Positions 8,900 through 17,665 of a DNA stretch of 64,000 nt are shown in pieces. Made by a program: the position numbers and the translations under genes. The notes under the pieces are model-generated. The model was not told the DNA's origin. It did not search any database and saw only the letters and a program-made list of their open reading frames with translations. Within the stretch, counting starts at the first letter, position 1. Every line of letters starts with the position of its first letter. The stretch is from Psychrobacillus sp. NEAU-3TGS. Lineage in GTDB: Bacteria; Bacillota; Bacilli; Bacillales_A; Planococcaceae. Location: assembly GCF_029955155.1 (NCBI RefSeq), contig NZ_JAPNOZ010000012.1, forward strand, positions 515,610 through 579,609, in the 5' to 3' direction.

Positions 8900-9205
8900 A
8901 AAACAAAAATAAAAAGACTCACCCCCAAGATTTTCATCTTGGGGGCGAGTCATATCGCGGTGCCACCCCAGTTCACTTCCATATTTCTACGGAAGCCTTA
9001 TCAAGTACGGCTTAGTGAATAGATCCACTAGCGATACTCTATCTCGTTAACGTGAGAATACGTTGCATCATCATTGTTCCAAGCAAACAAATCCCCTGCA
9101 CAGCTCCAAGCCTTGTTTCAACACATTTCCTATCCCTCTTTTTCAGCTAACAGAGGTCTCTGTAGATAGTACGCATGTTTACTCTTCTCTTCATCGCTTT
9201 TTATA
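8900..9205 (-). promoter_or_regulatory. T-box leader (tRNA-sensing riboswitch)
   Basis: On the minus strand the conserved T-box GGGGTGGCACCGCG is at 8955-8970, followed by a terminator hairpin (CTCGCCCCCAAGAT pairing with ATCTTGGGGGTGAG, 8916-8951) and a T-rich run. Upstream are Stem I landmarks: GAAGAGTA, then CAGAGACCTCTG, the GTTAGCTGAAAA distal loop and GATAG-GAAATGTGTTGAAACAAGG. Reading the S-turn pairing AGTA/GAA, the specifier triplet is probably ACA (threonine); a one-base shift of the assignment would change this. The regulated gene is the MFS transporter at 7659-8873. Confidence 0.88.
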
Positions 9206-9356
9206 TAGATTTTGTATATCCTATAATATTTTGAACTAAAACGCAATAGAGAAAAGAAATAATAATTAGTGAAATTATTTTTTAAGGTTCTGTAGTAAAG
9301 TAAACAATTATCATTGTTCCACTGTCATTGTTTAATCAAAATAATTTCTTTAGCTA

Positions 9357-9503
9357 CTATTTCTCTGCTTTCTTTACTTTTTGAATATATTGGGGATTAT
9401 CTAAAACAACTCTAATATTTGAATTTCGAATAAAATCTTGAGCACTTAATTGCTCTCCACTTTCGTTGCGAAATATTGTTTTATTTGTAATTTGGACAAA
9501 ACA
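9357..9503 (-). pseudogene. Unidentified coding-like remnant
   Basis: A frame without a start codon reads VQITNKTIFRNESGEQLSAQ, then DFIRNSNIRVVLDNPQYIQ-KVKKAEK-stop. Composition looks like real protein and it ends in a normal stop, but upstream the only ATG (in GGGCAATGCTTAC) is in another frame. It may be the C-terminal rest of a decayed gene. Family not recognised. Confidence 0.3.
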
Positions 9504-9586
9504 AAGGATTAGTAAGCATTGCCCTTCTGCACAGCTTCACGATTTCGATTAATTAGGCATTAAATAAATTATATCCTAACATGCAT

Positions 9587-9631
9587 AAAAAACGGCTACT
9601 AAATCATCTGCAATCTAGTAGCGTTTTTTAT
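9587..9631. terminator. Terminator of the ABC operon (bidirectional)
   Basis: AACGGCTACTAAATCAT faces AATCTAGTAGCGTTTTTT. A runs on the left and T runs on the right allow use from both strands; the minus-strand ABC operon ends just to its right. Confidence 0.75.
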
Positions 9632-9683
9632 TAGATTATAAAAGCTAGTGAAAAGATTCTTGTAAGTATGAACAGCTCTCTGT

Positions 9684-10481
9684 TTAGACCGACAATAAAG
9701 TACGATCACTCGTTAATTTTTCACCGCGGATTCGTTGGAACTCCTCCATAAGTTTTGCAATCGTTAAATCTTTCTTTTCTTCTTCCCCTACTTCTAAGAT
9801 GATTTGCCCTTTATCCATCATGATTAATCGATTTCCAAGATCTAATGCCTGTTGCATATTATGTGTCACCATTAGTGTCGTTAATTGATCTTTTTCTACA
9901 AGCTGCTTCGTTAGATTGGATATCAATTCTGCTCTAGACGGATCTAGTGCTGCAGTATGTTCATCTAGTAATAAGATGGATGGCTTTGTAAATGTTGCCA
10001 TCAATAGCGAAAGTGCTTGTCTTTCCCCGCCAGACAAAAGTCCAACTTTTGCATTTAATCGATTTTCTAGATTTAAATGCAGCGTCTCGAGCGATTGCAG
10101 AAAAAACTCTTTTCGCTGTTTATCTACACCACTTTTTAAGCTCCGTTTTTTATTTCTAGAAAAAGCAATTGCTAAATTTTCTTCAATCGTCATTGTTGGA
10201 GCGGTGCCTGCCATAGGATCTTGAAAGACACGCCCTATTAGCTGGGAGCGCTTAAATTCTGGCAGTCTTGTTACATCTTTATTGTCAATTATTATTTCTC
10301 CAAAATCAGGGGTAAGTGCTCCTGATATCATATTTAACATCGTTGATTTTCCTGCACCATTACTACCAATAACCGTGACAAAATCTCCTGCTTTTAGCTC
10401 GAGGTTTATGTGATCTAGTGCAATCTTTTCATCCGCTGTCGCTTCATTAAAAATTTTATTGATCGCCTGTAATTTAAGCAA
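9684..10481 (-). CDS. ABC transporter ATP-binding protein (TrpZ-like)
   Basis: 265 residues. Walker A GSNGAGKST (39-47), signature LLSGGERQALSLL, Walker B SILLLDEHTAALDP and the H-loop VTHNMQQAL are present, so the ATPase is complete. Together with the permease and the lipoprotein upstream it forms an importer of the TrpXYZ type, a Firmicute system that has been associated with tryptophan/tyrosine uptake; the substrate is not shown by the sequence. It overlaps the permease gene by 8 nt. The signature glutamate after Walker B is followed by H rather than the usual P, as is common in this subfamily. Confidence 0.88.
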   Translation of the reverse strand: MLKLQAINKIFNEATADEKIALDHINLELKAGDFVTVIGSNGAGKSTMLNMISGALTPDFGEIIIDNKDVTRLPEFKRSQLIGRVFQDPMAGTAPTMTIEENLAIAFSRNKKRSLKSGVDKQRKEFFLQSLETLHLNLENRLNAKVGLLSGGERQALSLLMATFTKPSILLLDEHTAALDPSRAELISNLTKQLVEKDQLTTLMVTHNMQQALDLGNRLIMMDKGQIILEVGEEEKKDLTIAKLMEEFQRIRGEKLTSDRTLLSV

Positions 10482-11508
10482 GGTTTTTCCCCTCCTGCTC
10501 TGTTACAATAGTCGAACTTGCCATTCTTTCAGCATGTCGTTTTGCTTTTCTGCTTTTCTCTCGACGTTTATCAAAATAATTTGGTAGCACTAACGCAATA
10601 ATTACAATCAAAGCCGTAATTAGTTTCATATCTCCTGTATCCAGTAAATCGATACGAAGTGCAAACGCAAGTATGATTCGATAAATAATCGCTCCTGCAA
10701 TGACAGCAAGTGTTGTACGCACGATTGATTTTGTGCCAAATATTGCTTCTCCAATAATAACAGACGCTAAACCAATAACAATCATCCCAATACCCATTCC
10801 GATATCCGCGAACTTCGAATACTGTGCGAGTAATGCACCAGAAAACGCGACGAGTGCATTGGAAATCCCAAGCCCAACGATAACTAGATTATCTGTATTC
10901 GCTGAAAAACTGCGAATCATCTTTTTGTTATCACCTGTTGCACGAATGGCCAGACCTACTTCTGTTTTTAAGAACCAATCGAAAATCAATTTAATCAGTA
11001 CAACTAAAATAAATACGATGATAATTGTTCCCCAAGTCTGCGGTAATGACTTCACACCAATTCCGCTTAAAGCATTATTAATTGCTTCATTGACCCCTAA
11101 ACTTCCCCACCAATTGTTAAATTGACTAAACAAAGTTTCTGAATTCAATAAAGGAATATTCGGCCGTCCAACGGAATTCTCCACGGTGAATCCCATGATC
11201 CGTAAGTTAATCGAATATAAAGCAATCATCATTAAAATCCCAGACAATAAAGGATTGATTTTCCCTTTTGTATGTAATAATCCAGTAATACATCCTGCAA
11301 TAAAACCAGCTAAAATTGCAACAAGCGTTGCAATGACCGGATGATATCCTAACACAATCATCATCGCTGCTGTTCCTGCACCCGTAACGAAACTTCCATC
11401 TACGGTTAAATCAGGAAAATCTAACACTCGGAATGTTAAATACACTCCGAGTGCCATAATTGCATAGATGATTCCTTGCTCTACAGATCCAAAAATAGCT
11501 GTAAACAT
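10474..11508 (-). CDS. ABC transporter permease (TrpY-like)
   Basis: 344 residues, about eight predicted membrane helices, with a branched-chain/ribose-type permease domain (BPD_transp_2). Landmarks: IIYAIMALGVYLTFRVLDFP near the start, DLTVDGSFVTGAG, GLLHTKGKINPLLSGILMMI and the EAA-like LKTEVGLAIRATGDNKKMIR. The C-terminus is basic (DKRREKSRKAKRHAERM). Middle gene of a three-gene importer operon, overlapping the ATPase by 8 nt and 18 nt after the binding protein. Confidence 0.88.
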   Translation of the reverse strand: MFTAIFGSVEQGIIYAIMALGVYLTFRVLDFPDLTVDGSFVTGAGTAAMMIVLGYHPVIATLVAILAGFIAGCITGLLHTKGKINPLLSGILMMIALYSINLRIMGFTVENSVGRPNIPLLNSETLFSQFNNWWGSLGVNEAINNALSGIGVKSLPQTWGTIIIVFILVVLIKLIFDWFLKTEVGLAIRATGDNKKMIRSFSANTDNLVIVGLGISNALVAFSGALLAQYSKFADIGMGIGMIVIGLASVIIGEAIFGTKSIVRTTLAVIAGAIIYRIILAFALRIDLLDTGDMKLITALIVIIALVLPNYFDKRREKSRKAKRHAERMASSTIVTEQEGKNLA

Positions 11509-11526
11509 AAAGAATCAAACTCCTAT

Positions 11527-12507
11527 CTATTCAGCAAATTCTGCTTTCCACTCATCTTTTACTTCCAATCCAAGGGCATCTACAGTGTCTTTGTTTAGCA
11601 CAAAGCGTAAATTTTGTGGATATTGAACTGGTAAATCAGCTGGTGTACTTTCACCATTTAAAATCTTTACCGCCATTTCTCCTGCTTCATAACCGATATC
11701 AAAGTATTCAAAACCGTAAGCCCCTAATCCTCCACGTTTAACAGAGTCAAATTCGCCTACCATCATAGGAAGCTTATTGTCATTTGCAACAGAGATAACG
11801 GATTCAAGTGCAGAAACAACTGTGTTGTCCGTAATAATATATAAGGAATCTACTTTTCCAATTAACGATTCAGTAGCCTGTTTTACTTCAGCTGAAGTAG
11901 ATACAGACGCTTCTACTACATTTAATCCAACAGCACTCATTTGCTCTTTTACTGCATCTACTTGTGCTCGTGAGTTTTGTTCTCCTGCGTTAAACACCAT
12001 ACCTACATTTTTTGCACCTAGCTCATCTTTTAAAAAGGTGATTGTACTTGGAATTGCCTCTGGCTGCGTATCAACAGTTCCAGTGACATTTCCACCTGGT
12101 TGTTCCATTGACTGTACTAATTCAGCGCTTACTGCATCTGTAACAGATGTGAAAACGATTGGAATATCTTTTGTCACACTTGCAACTGCTTGAGCACTTG
12201 GTGTGGAGTTTGCAAAAATAAGATCTACTCCTGCGCTTACTAGGTTGTTTGCTATAGTTGTATTTTGGCTATTATCATTTTGGGCGTTTTGAACTTCATA
12301 CTCAACGTCCAAACCGGCATCCTCTAAAGCTTTTTGAAACCCGTCATATGCTGCATTTAACGATGGGTGTTCGACAATTTGTGTGACACCTATTTTAAAT
12401 GTTTTCTTGTCTTCCTTTGCATTAGCAGTAGAGCTTTGTTCACTCTCTCCTCCACATGCAGCTAAAAATAAAACAGCTGCCAATAAAATAAATGCTATTT
12501 TCTTCAT
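11527..12507 (-). CDS. ABC transporter substrate-binding lipoprotein (TrpX-like)
   Basis: A 326-residue lipoprotein. Signal peptide MKKIAFILLAAVLFLAACGG with a lipobox ending in LAAC. The mature part is the ABC_sub_bind (PF04392) fold: KIGVTQIVEHPSLNAAYDGF, IFANSTPSAQAV, VFTSVTDAVSAELV, GTVDTQPEAIP, GMVFNAGEQNS. The family is found with BPD_transp_2 permeases in the TrpXYZ group. The open frame extends 11 codons upstream, but the ATG at 12507 starts the signal peptide and follows a GGGGG-rich Shine-Dalgarno. Transcribed from the promoter at 12577-12605. Confidence 0.88.
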   Translation of the reverse strand: MKKIAFILLAAVLFLAACGGESEQSSTANAKEDKKTFKIGVTQIVEHPSLNAAYDGFQKALEDAGLDVEYEVQNAQNDNSQNTTIANNLVSAGVDLIFANSTPSAQAVASVTKDIPIVFTSVTDAVSAELVQSMEQPGGNVTGTVDTQPEAIPSTITFLKDELGAKNVGMVFNAGEQNSRAQVDAVKEQMSAVGLNVVEASVSTSAEVKQATESLIGKVDSLYIITDNTVVSALESVISVANDNKLPMMVGEFDSVKRGGLGAYGFEYFDIGYEAGEMAVKILNGESTPADLPVQYPQNLRFVLNKDTVDALGLEVKDEWKAEFAE

Positions 12508-12576
12508 CTCTATTATCCCCCCTATATCAATGGTCCACATCAGTGATTCAACTCGTTAAAGTATGGATTTAAAGAT

Positions 12577-12605
12577 ATGTTACACTGCAATTGATTGATA
12601 GTCAA
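12577..12605 (-). promoter_or_regulatory. Sigma-A promoter of the ABC operon
   Basis: TTGACT (12605-12600), 17-nt spacer, TAACAT (12582-12577) on the minus strand, about 70 nt before the lipoprotein start. Confidence 0.65.
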
Positions 12606-12740
12606 TAACATTATGAATTTTTTAATATTTTCCAATTAATAAAGAGTAAGGCATACACCTATACTTGTTCGGTTTACTTTGGACAAAGAACCCCTTTGGT
12701 GCTATGACACTGACTACAGAGCAACACATTTTAGGTGATT

Positions 12741-12860
12741 GGAGTGCAAGGCGGCGACTCCTGTGGGATTAGCGAGACTGGTGAGACCCCGCACGTAGCG
12801 TTAGCGGAGGAGGAGGCTCACCGCTCGCCCCACGGAAAGCGTCCGCCTGGAGCGGAAAAC
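12741..12860 (+). repeat. GC-rich intergenic repeat, family 1, copy 1
   Basis: A 120-bp GC-rich block in an AT-rich gap: starts GGAGTGCAAGGCGGCGACTC, contains GTGAGACCCCGCACG and AGGCTCACCGCTCGCCCCACG, ends GAAAGCGTCCGCCTGGAGCG. The block at 42441-42570 is homologous in reverse orientation, and a fragment lies at 35171-35196. Similar blocks are widespread between genes in Bacillaceae, but I cannot name the family. Confidence 0.75.
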
Positions 12861-12925
12861 ATGGCGAACATCTTAAGATCTTTACCGCGCAGTTTCCCTA
12901 TAAGGTGAAGTATCTTGGCATACTA

Positions 12926-12984
12926 TCATCCAGATAATGGTTAAAGGTAATTAATTCTATTCAAAAGCAACCAATTTAACTGGT
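12926..12984 (+). repeat. GCAACCA-type repeat, truncated copy
   Basis: CATCCAGATAATGGTTAAAG followed by AAAAGCAACCAATTTAACTGGTGAAA matches the start and end of the fuller arrays at 21149, 35221 and 35397, including the flank GTGAAGTAT further left. Only about two units remain. Confidence 0.55.
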
Positions 12985-13026
12985 GAAAAAAAGGATTGCT
13001 CAATTTTCATTGAACAATCCCTTTTC
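12985..13026 (-). terminator. Terminator of the yugP-like gene
   Basis: On the minus strand GGGATTGTTCAAT pairs with ATTGAGCAATCC, followed by seven T. Confidence 0.8.
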
Positions 13027-13032
13027 TTCATT

Positions 13033-13713
13033 TTAATCGTTTCTTGACATACCTGTGTAGATTAATACTAATCGCAATAATTCAAGTACAGCGACTGCTG
13101 TAGCTGCAACATATGTTAATGCGGCAGCACTTAATACTTTCTTCGCATGGCGCTCTTCTTCGTTCCGAATAATTCCTAACGAAACCATCTGGTCCATTGC
13201 ACGATTCGATGCATTAAACTCAACTGGCAGGGTTACAATTTGGAATACTACACCAGCAGCTAATAACAAGATACCAAGTAACAGCAATCCACTCATGGAA
13301 GCAAATATCCCAATCATAACGAAAATCCATGATGCGTTAGAAGAAATGTTCGCAATCGGTACTAGTTTATGGCGTAAAGTTAAGAAGGAATAAGCTTCTT
13401 TATGTTGAATCGCATGTCCAACTTCATGTGCAGCGATAGCAGAACCTGCAACGGAAGCTTCATGAAAGTTATGGGAAGACAATGCGACAATCTTAGTCAT
13501 CGGATTGTAATGATCACTTAAAAAACCGCTACTTTCCACTACCTTCACTTCATATAAACCATTTGCATCTAAAATAGTTCTTGCTACTTGTGCACCTGTC
13601 ATACCTGAAGTGGAGCGTACTTTTGAATACTTTTTATACGTACTTTTTACTTTCATTTGTGCATATATCGGCAATAACAAAATTATTGCAAAATATATGA
13701 TATAAGAAATCAC
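13033..13713 (-). CDS. YugP-type zinc metallopeptidase (membrane)
   Basis: 226 residues. A first membrane helix is MISYIIYFAIILLLPIYAQM, the zinc motif HEVGH is at 96-100 (context AIAAHEVGHAIQHKEAYSF), and two further hydrophobic stretches follow (IFVMIGIFASMSGLLLLGIL, then LTYVAATAVAVLELLRLVLI). This is the Zn_peptidase_2 family; B. subtilis YugP is the model. The third zinc ligand is expected in the NASNRAMDQ region. Physiological substrate unknown. Monocistronic, with its own terminator at 12985-13026; the gap to ypjA is 57 nt. Confidence 0.88.
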   Translation of the reverse strand: MISYIIYFAIILLLPIYAQMKVKSTYKKYSKVRSTSGMTGAQVARTILDANGLYEVKVVESSGFLSDHYNPMTKIVALSSHNFHEASVAGSAIAAHEVGHAIQHKEAYSFLTLRHKLVPIANISSNASWIFVMIGIFASMSGLLLLGILLLAAGVVFQIVTLPVEFNASNRAMDQMVSLGIIRNEEERHAKKVLSAAALTYVAATAVAVLELLRLVLIYTGMSRND

Positions 13714-13770
13714 GAAGCATTTCCCCTTTCTTATCTATACTTATTATTTTAATAGGTTATCCATTCTCAT

Positions 13771-14367
13771 TCAACTAATTCGCTTTGACCTTTTTTGATA
13801 AACAACAATCGCAATGCTAATACATGCAATCGATAGCCAGAAAGTAAAATAGCCAATTTGGCTAGCATATTCGCTTAAACTACGATATACGGGCATCTGA
13901 CCGAACACATAGTCTATAACATCGTTATGCAATGTCCAAACTGCCGCAATAAAAATATGTACGAATGTAAATCGGTAAAAAGGGATATAAAGAATAGCCT
14001 GTAATGCCATCGCAAAATGAGAAACGACAAGCATCCATCCCATCCATCCAATGGAACCAGTCTCCATATATGTCCAAATGTTCATGACAACTGCCCATAC
14101 TCCGTATTTAACCAATGTAATAATCGCAAGCGCCTCTATTAACTTCCAATTTTTCTTCATTAACCAACCAAGTAATGCAATTGTAAAAAATAAGCTAGCT
14201 GTTGGACTGTCGGGAACGAAAAGAAGAAATTTAGGTTCTGTTACAGAGAGCTGGCTTTCATACCAAATATACCCGTAAATGGTTCCTAACAAATTCACTA
14301 TGAACAATAACCACATAAACGACTTATTAAAAAGCACTAACTTCCCATACGCTATCAGCTCTTTCAT
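13771..14367 (-). CDS. ypjA: DUF1405 membrane protein YpjA
   Basis: 198 residues with about five predicted membrane helices: FMWLLFIVNLLGTIYGYIWY, SLFFTIALLGWLMKKNW, IITLVKYGVWAVVMNIWTYM and WMLVVSHFAMALQAILYIPF are visible. The sequence and its position just downstream of qcrC match YpjA of Bacillus (DUF1405), of unknown function. The gene starts at the ATG (14367) following TTG, with AAAGGAG at the right distance. Separated from qcrC by a terminator at 14392-14424. Confidence 0.85.
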   Translation of the reverse strand: MKELIAYGKLVLFNKSFMWLLFIVNLLGTIYGYIWYESQLSVTEPKFLLFVPDSPTASLFFTIALLGWLMKKNWKLIEALAIITLVKYGVWAVVMNIWTYMETGSIGWMGWMLVVSHFAMALQAILYIPFYRFTFVHIFIAAVWTLHNDVIDYVFGQMPVYRSLSEYASQIGYFTFWLSIACISIAIVVYQKRSKRIS

Positions 14368-14391
14368 CAAAACGCTCCTTTATTGGGTAAG

Positions 14392-14424
14392 TAAAAAAAG
14401 AGAGCCAGTTACCTGACTCTCTTA
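14392..14424 (-). terminator. Terminator of the qcrABC operon
   Basis: AAGAGAGTCAGG pairs with CTGGCTCTCTT on the minus strand, followed by a run of T. Confidence 0.8.
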
Positions 14425-14454
14425 ACTTTTATTATATCTAGCTTGCATGAATTA

Positions 14455-15234
14455 TTATTCCGATGGTTGAAGCGTTGTAATAAACTCCGCTAATTTATGA
14501 AGCTCTTCTTCCGTACCTTGGTAAGTGCCACCTGGCATCCCACCTAAACCTTCATGTGCAATGTTAACAATTTCATCAGGAGTATATTCTAAACCGATTA
14601 ACGGCTTACCTAAACCACCTTCGAATGCATTACCATGACAGCCAATACAAGACGATGCTTGGTATAACTGATAGCCTTCCGAAGTTTCATCAATCTCAAC
14701 TGCAACTTCTTCTCTAATCTCACCATATGCTTTAGCTTTTTCCCAGTCATGATTAACAACAGATTCCCATGTCAAGAAAATCATTGCAGCGATTGCTAAA
14801 AGCATAAAACCAGTTGGTAAAGGACGTTTAAATGGACGTCTTTCTTTACTTGTGTCTAGGAATGGTACTAATAGAAGTGCACCAAAAGCTAAACCTGGCA
14901 TGATAATTGCTCCGATAACGTTAAACGGACCTGAAGCAAACTCATATTTTAATAACTGGTATAAGAACAAGAAATACCAGTCTGGTACTGGAATATAGCC
15001 AGTGTCCGCTGGATCAGCAGGACGTTCCAGTGGAGACGGATGTGCTACAGTTAGAACTAGATAACCTACTAAGAAAACAGCACCGACTAACCATTCCTTC
15101 AATAAAAAGTCTGGCCAGAAAGCTTCTGTTTTACCCGGATACTCAGAATAGTCTTTCGGAGTTTTCTTTGGTCTGCTAGCTGGATCTGTGACACGTGAGT
15201 CACCAACAAATTTCATACCTTTACCGCGATGCAT
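14455..15234 (-). CDS. qcrC: Menaquinol:cytochrome c reductase, cytochrome b/c subunit
   Basis: 259 residues. It combines the subunit IV part of cytochrome b (helices around LVGAVFLVGYLVLTVAHP, FNVIGAIIMPGLAFGALLLV and FMLLAIAAMIFLTWESVV; PDWYFLFLYQLLKYE near 85-98) with a C-terminal c-type domain carrying heme motif CIGCH (196-200). This fusion is characteristic of the Bacillus menaquinol reductase. It passes electrons from menaquinol to cytochrome c at the membrane. AGGAGGGG precedes the ATG. Third gene of qcrABC. Confidence 0.96.
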   Translation of the reverse strand: MHRGKGMKFVGDSRVTDPASRPKKTPKDYSEYPGKTEAFWPDFLLKEWLVGAVFLVGYLVLTVAHPSPLERPADPADTGYIPVPDWYFLFLYQLLKYEFASGPFNVIGAIIMPGLAFGALLLVPFLDTSKERRPFKRPLPTGFMLLAIAAMIFLTWESVVNHDWEKAKAYGEIREEVAVEIDETSEGYQLYQASSCIGCHGNAFEGGLGKPLIGLEYTPDEIVNIAHEGLGGMPGGTYQGTEEELHKLAEFITTLQPSE

Positions 15235-15275
15235 AATGTCCCCTCCTTTTAAGAATTATCTGTGCCACTTACCCA

Positions 15276-15950
15276 TTATAGTGGTCCAGAAATACCTTGA
15301 CGACGAATCATGATAAAGTGTGCTGCTAGTAAACCAAATAATGCAGCTGGTAAGAAGAACACATGAATCGCAAAGAATCTTGTTAAAGTTTGTGCACCGA
15401 TGATATGCTCATCACCAGCAAGTAATGTTTTGATTATTCCACCGATAAATGGAACTGATGCAGCAATTTCGATACCTACTTTTGTTGCGAACAATGCTTT
15501 CATGTCCCAAGGTAGTAAGTATCCTGTAAAACCTAAACCTAACATAACAGCGAAGATTAATACTCCAACCATCCAGTTAAGTTCACGAGGTTTTTTATAA
15601 GAACCAGTAAAGAATACACGTAATGTATGTAAGAACATCATAACAATAACAAGCGATGCTCCCCAGTGATGCATCCCACGCACGATTTCACCGAATGCTA
15701 CTTCATTTTGAAGGTAGTAAACAGATTCCCATGCATTTTCAATATCTGGTACATAATACATAGTTAAGAACATACCGGATAGAATTTGGATTACTGTAAT
15801 GAAGAATGTTAATCCCCCGAAACAATAAACAAATGCAGAGAAATGGTGTGCAGGGTTTACGTGTTCTGGTACTTCGTGGTCTGCGATATCACGCCATATA
15901 GGTGTAATATCAAGACGTTCATCCACCCAATCATAGATTTTATTAAGCAC
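15276..15950 (-). CDS. qcrB: Menaquinol:cytochrome c reductase, cytochrome b6 subunit
   Basis: 224 residues with four core helices. Heme-ligand histidines are H94 (in GMHHWGASL) with H108 (MFLHTLRV) on the next turns, and the partner histidines lie in the helix containing FAIHVFFLPAALFGLLAAHF. GFTGYLLPWDMKA is the conserved quinone-site segment. It starts with GTG at 15950 behind AAGGGGG. Part of qcrABC; 41 nt before qcrC. A loop of this protein is mimicked by the small membrane protein at 58773-59063. Confidence 0.96.
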   Translation of the reverse strand: MLNKIYDWVDERLDITPIWRDIADHEVPEHVNPAHHFSAFVYCFGGLTFFITVIQILSGMFLTMYYVPDIENAWESVYYLQNEVAFGEIVRGMHHWGASLVIVMMFLHTLRVFFTGSYKKPRELNWMVGVLIFAVMLGLGFTGYLLPWDMKALFATKVGIEIAASVPFIGGIIKTLLAGDEHIIGAQTLTRFFAIHVFFLPAALFGLLAAHFIMIRRQGISGPL

Positions 15951-15971
15951 TGATGTCGTACCCCCTTACTT

Positions 15972-16475
15972 TTAAACTAATGTGTTAGGTATAGCTTTTC
16001 CAATTTCTAAGAAACCGTCATTTTCACGAATTTCAAATTGATCCAACGGACCTAGAGGTGGTGTTTTTGGAACGTTCTCTCCATTTTTCTCATAACGACC
16101 ATTGTGACATGGACAGAAGAATTGATTTTTGTGAGCTGGGTCACCTTCCCAGTTTACAGTACAACCTAAATGCTTACATACTGGAGAAAGTGCAATAATT
16201 TGATCTCCTTCTTTATAAACCCATGCAGCATTTGTTATATCAGACTTGTACCATGCATCCACTTGTTCAAAAGTGAAATCTACACGCTCAGGAACCTCCG
16301 TAATATCGGCAATTTTCTTCTCCGTTAATACGAAATCTCCACCTTCTGATTTTTGCAATACAGGATCAATTGCAAAACGTACCATTGGCATTAGCATCCC
16401 TGCCGCCATGAAACCGCCAACACCTGTTAATGTATAACTTAGAAATTGACGTCTTGATACTTTATTGTTACTCAT
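15972..16475 (-). CDS. qcrA: Rieske iron-sulfur subunit
   Basis: 167 residues. An N-terminal twin-arginine-like leader (SRRQFLSYTLTGVGGFMAAG) anchors the protein. The Rieske cluster ligands are C100 and H102 in CKHLGC and C121 with H124 in CPCHNG; C105 and C123 form the usual disulfide. First gene of qcrABC; the complex passes electrons from menaquinol to cytochrome c. Start ATG with a G-rich Shine-Dalgarno (GGGGGGAAAAGG). Confidence 0.96.
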   Translation of the reverse strand: MSNNKVSRRQFLSYTLTGVGGFMAAGMLMPMVRFAIDPVLQKSEGGDFVLTEKKIADITEVPERVDFTFEQVDAWYKSDITNAAWVYKEGDQIIALSPVCKHLGCTVNWEGDPAHKNQFFCPCHNGRYEKNGENVPKTPPLGPLDQFEIRENDGFLEIGKAIPNTLV

Positions 16476-16633
16476 CCTTTTCCCCCCTCTTACTTAAAGG
16501 TCAGTCCAATGGACATACTTGCTTGAAATAATAATACTAGGACATATCCATGATATATCAATAAAAAAGGAAGGTCAATATTCCTTTGACATGAATTATG
16601 AACTTTGTGAACATTTCATGCAACAATTTGTCA

Positions 16634-17080
16634 CTAATTCGCCCATTTTTTTGCGAAAATTGGGATGAGCTGTCGTAGTTGATCTTCCAACACAGAAATT
16701 CTCATTTTTTGATCCATCGAATCTAGTGGGACGGATGGAGTCCAAATTACGTCATGCCCATCCCCCATTGTACTCCACTCACGATCTGAAGTAATGAAAA
16801 ATATGTATTTAAACTCTGCTTTTAATAGTTCCTCTTTCCAAATTTCTAACAATGACTGCTTGTCCTGCCCTGCTGTATAAGAGAAGGAAGGAAATAATAC
16901 AATCCTTCCTTTAAACTGATTTTCAATTAAGTTAGCCAAAGACAATGTATAATCTGCTGCAGAAGCAGCAAAGCCAAATCCATGCTCCGAACCATCTATA
17001 ACGATTAGTGGGATGACTGCTGTATCTATATATTCTTTTTGTGCTTGAAATACTGCACTATCTTTTCCATTCCAATGCAT
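16634..17080 (-). CDS. ypiF: YpiF, DUF2487 protein
   Basis: 148 residues, soluble: MHWNGKDSAVFQAQKEYIDT, then VLFPSFSYTAGQDKQSLLEI and IFFITSDREWSTMGDGHDVI. Sequence style, length and position between qcrA and ypiB match YpiF (DUF2487) of Bacillus; function unknown. AGGAGAGAG precedes the ATG. 13 nt after ypiB, probably one operon ypiA-ypiB-ypiF. Confidence 0.82.
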   Translation of the reverse strand: MHWNGKDSAVFQAQKEYIDTAVIPLIVIDGSEHGFGFAASAADYTLSLANLIENQFKGRIVLFPSFSYTAGQDKQSLLEIWKEELLKAEFKYIFFITSDREWSTMGDGHDVIWTPSVPLDSMDQKMRISVLEDQLRQLIPIFAKKWAN

Positions 17081-17093
17081 GGTTATCTCTCTC

Positions 17094-17645
17094 CTAATTT
17101 CCTCTTTGTTGTAGTTGTTTCCACAATGCTGAAAGCTCTAGAAACCTTTCCTTGTTATTTTCATCAATCGCTTTATCGATTTGTTTTTTTAATTGCTCCA
17201 CTTGAAAGGAATGAAGACTCTCTGCTACCATATCCTCCGCTATTCTTTTATCCTTTTCGCTTATATGCAAATACTTTGGCATAAAAGGATTTTCTTCCAA
17301 CACAGCTAAATACTCCGGGCTAGGTGGCAGTGTTTGAAAATTCAATTGAATGTACATATCTTCTTCTGGGTGTAGACGTAGATCATGAAATGACTTTTCC
17401 GCATCTGCTGTCATCACACTGCCCTTATAAAAGCGAAATGGGATACCAGAGGATGTTGTAACTGACATAATCATCGCTCTAGGACAATAGTGAGCTTCCT
17501 CTACAAAATGGACATTATTCAACAGTGTTTCGTGACTTATCAAGTAATTCAAAATCCAGACGCACTCTCTTCTTTTCATTTGATATTTCTTTAAAAACCA
17601 GCGAACAAATTCTTTTTTCTCCCCAACTGAAACAGAAGCAGTCAC
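17094..17645 (-). CDS. ypiB: YpiB, UPF0302 protein
   Basis: 183 residues from the GTG at 17645, which lies 7 nt after AAGGAGAGG; an upstream in-frame start at 17687 would run into ypiA and lacks a site. Landmarks: [40 protein letters not shown] and [20 protein letters not shown], typical of UPF0302, with a helical C-terminal domain ([19 protein letters not shown]-like). B. subtilis YpiB has 179 residues. Function undefined; the neighbourhood to qcr suggests only a conserved gene order. Confidence 0.86.
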   Translation of the reverse strand: MTASVSVGEKKEFVRWFLKKYQMKRRECVWILNYLISHETLLNNVHFVEEAHYCPRAMIMSVTTSSGIPFRFYKGSVMTADAEKSFHDLRLHPEEDMYIQLNFQTLPPSPEYLAVLEENPFMPKYLHISEKDKRIAEDMVAESLHSFQVEQLKKQIDKAIDENNKERFLELSALWKQLQQRGN

Positions 17646-17665
17646 GTAACCTCTCCTTCCTTTTT

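Larger units (their letters stand above)
9206..9683. other. Gene-poor region between T-box and ABC operon
   Basis: No intact gene. It contains the unidentified coding-like remnant at 9357-9503, the terminator at 9587-9631, and the upstream AT-rich part where the T-box promoter must lie (no convincing -35/-10 pair chosen). Confidence 0.45.
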
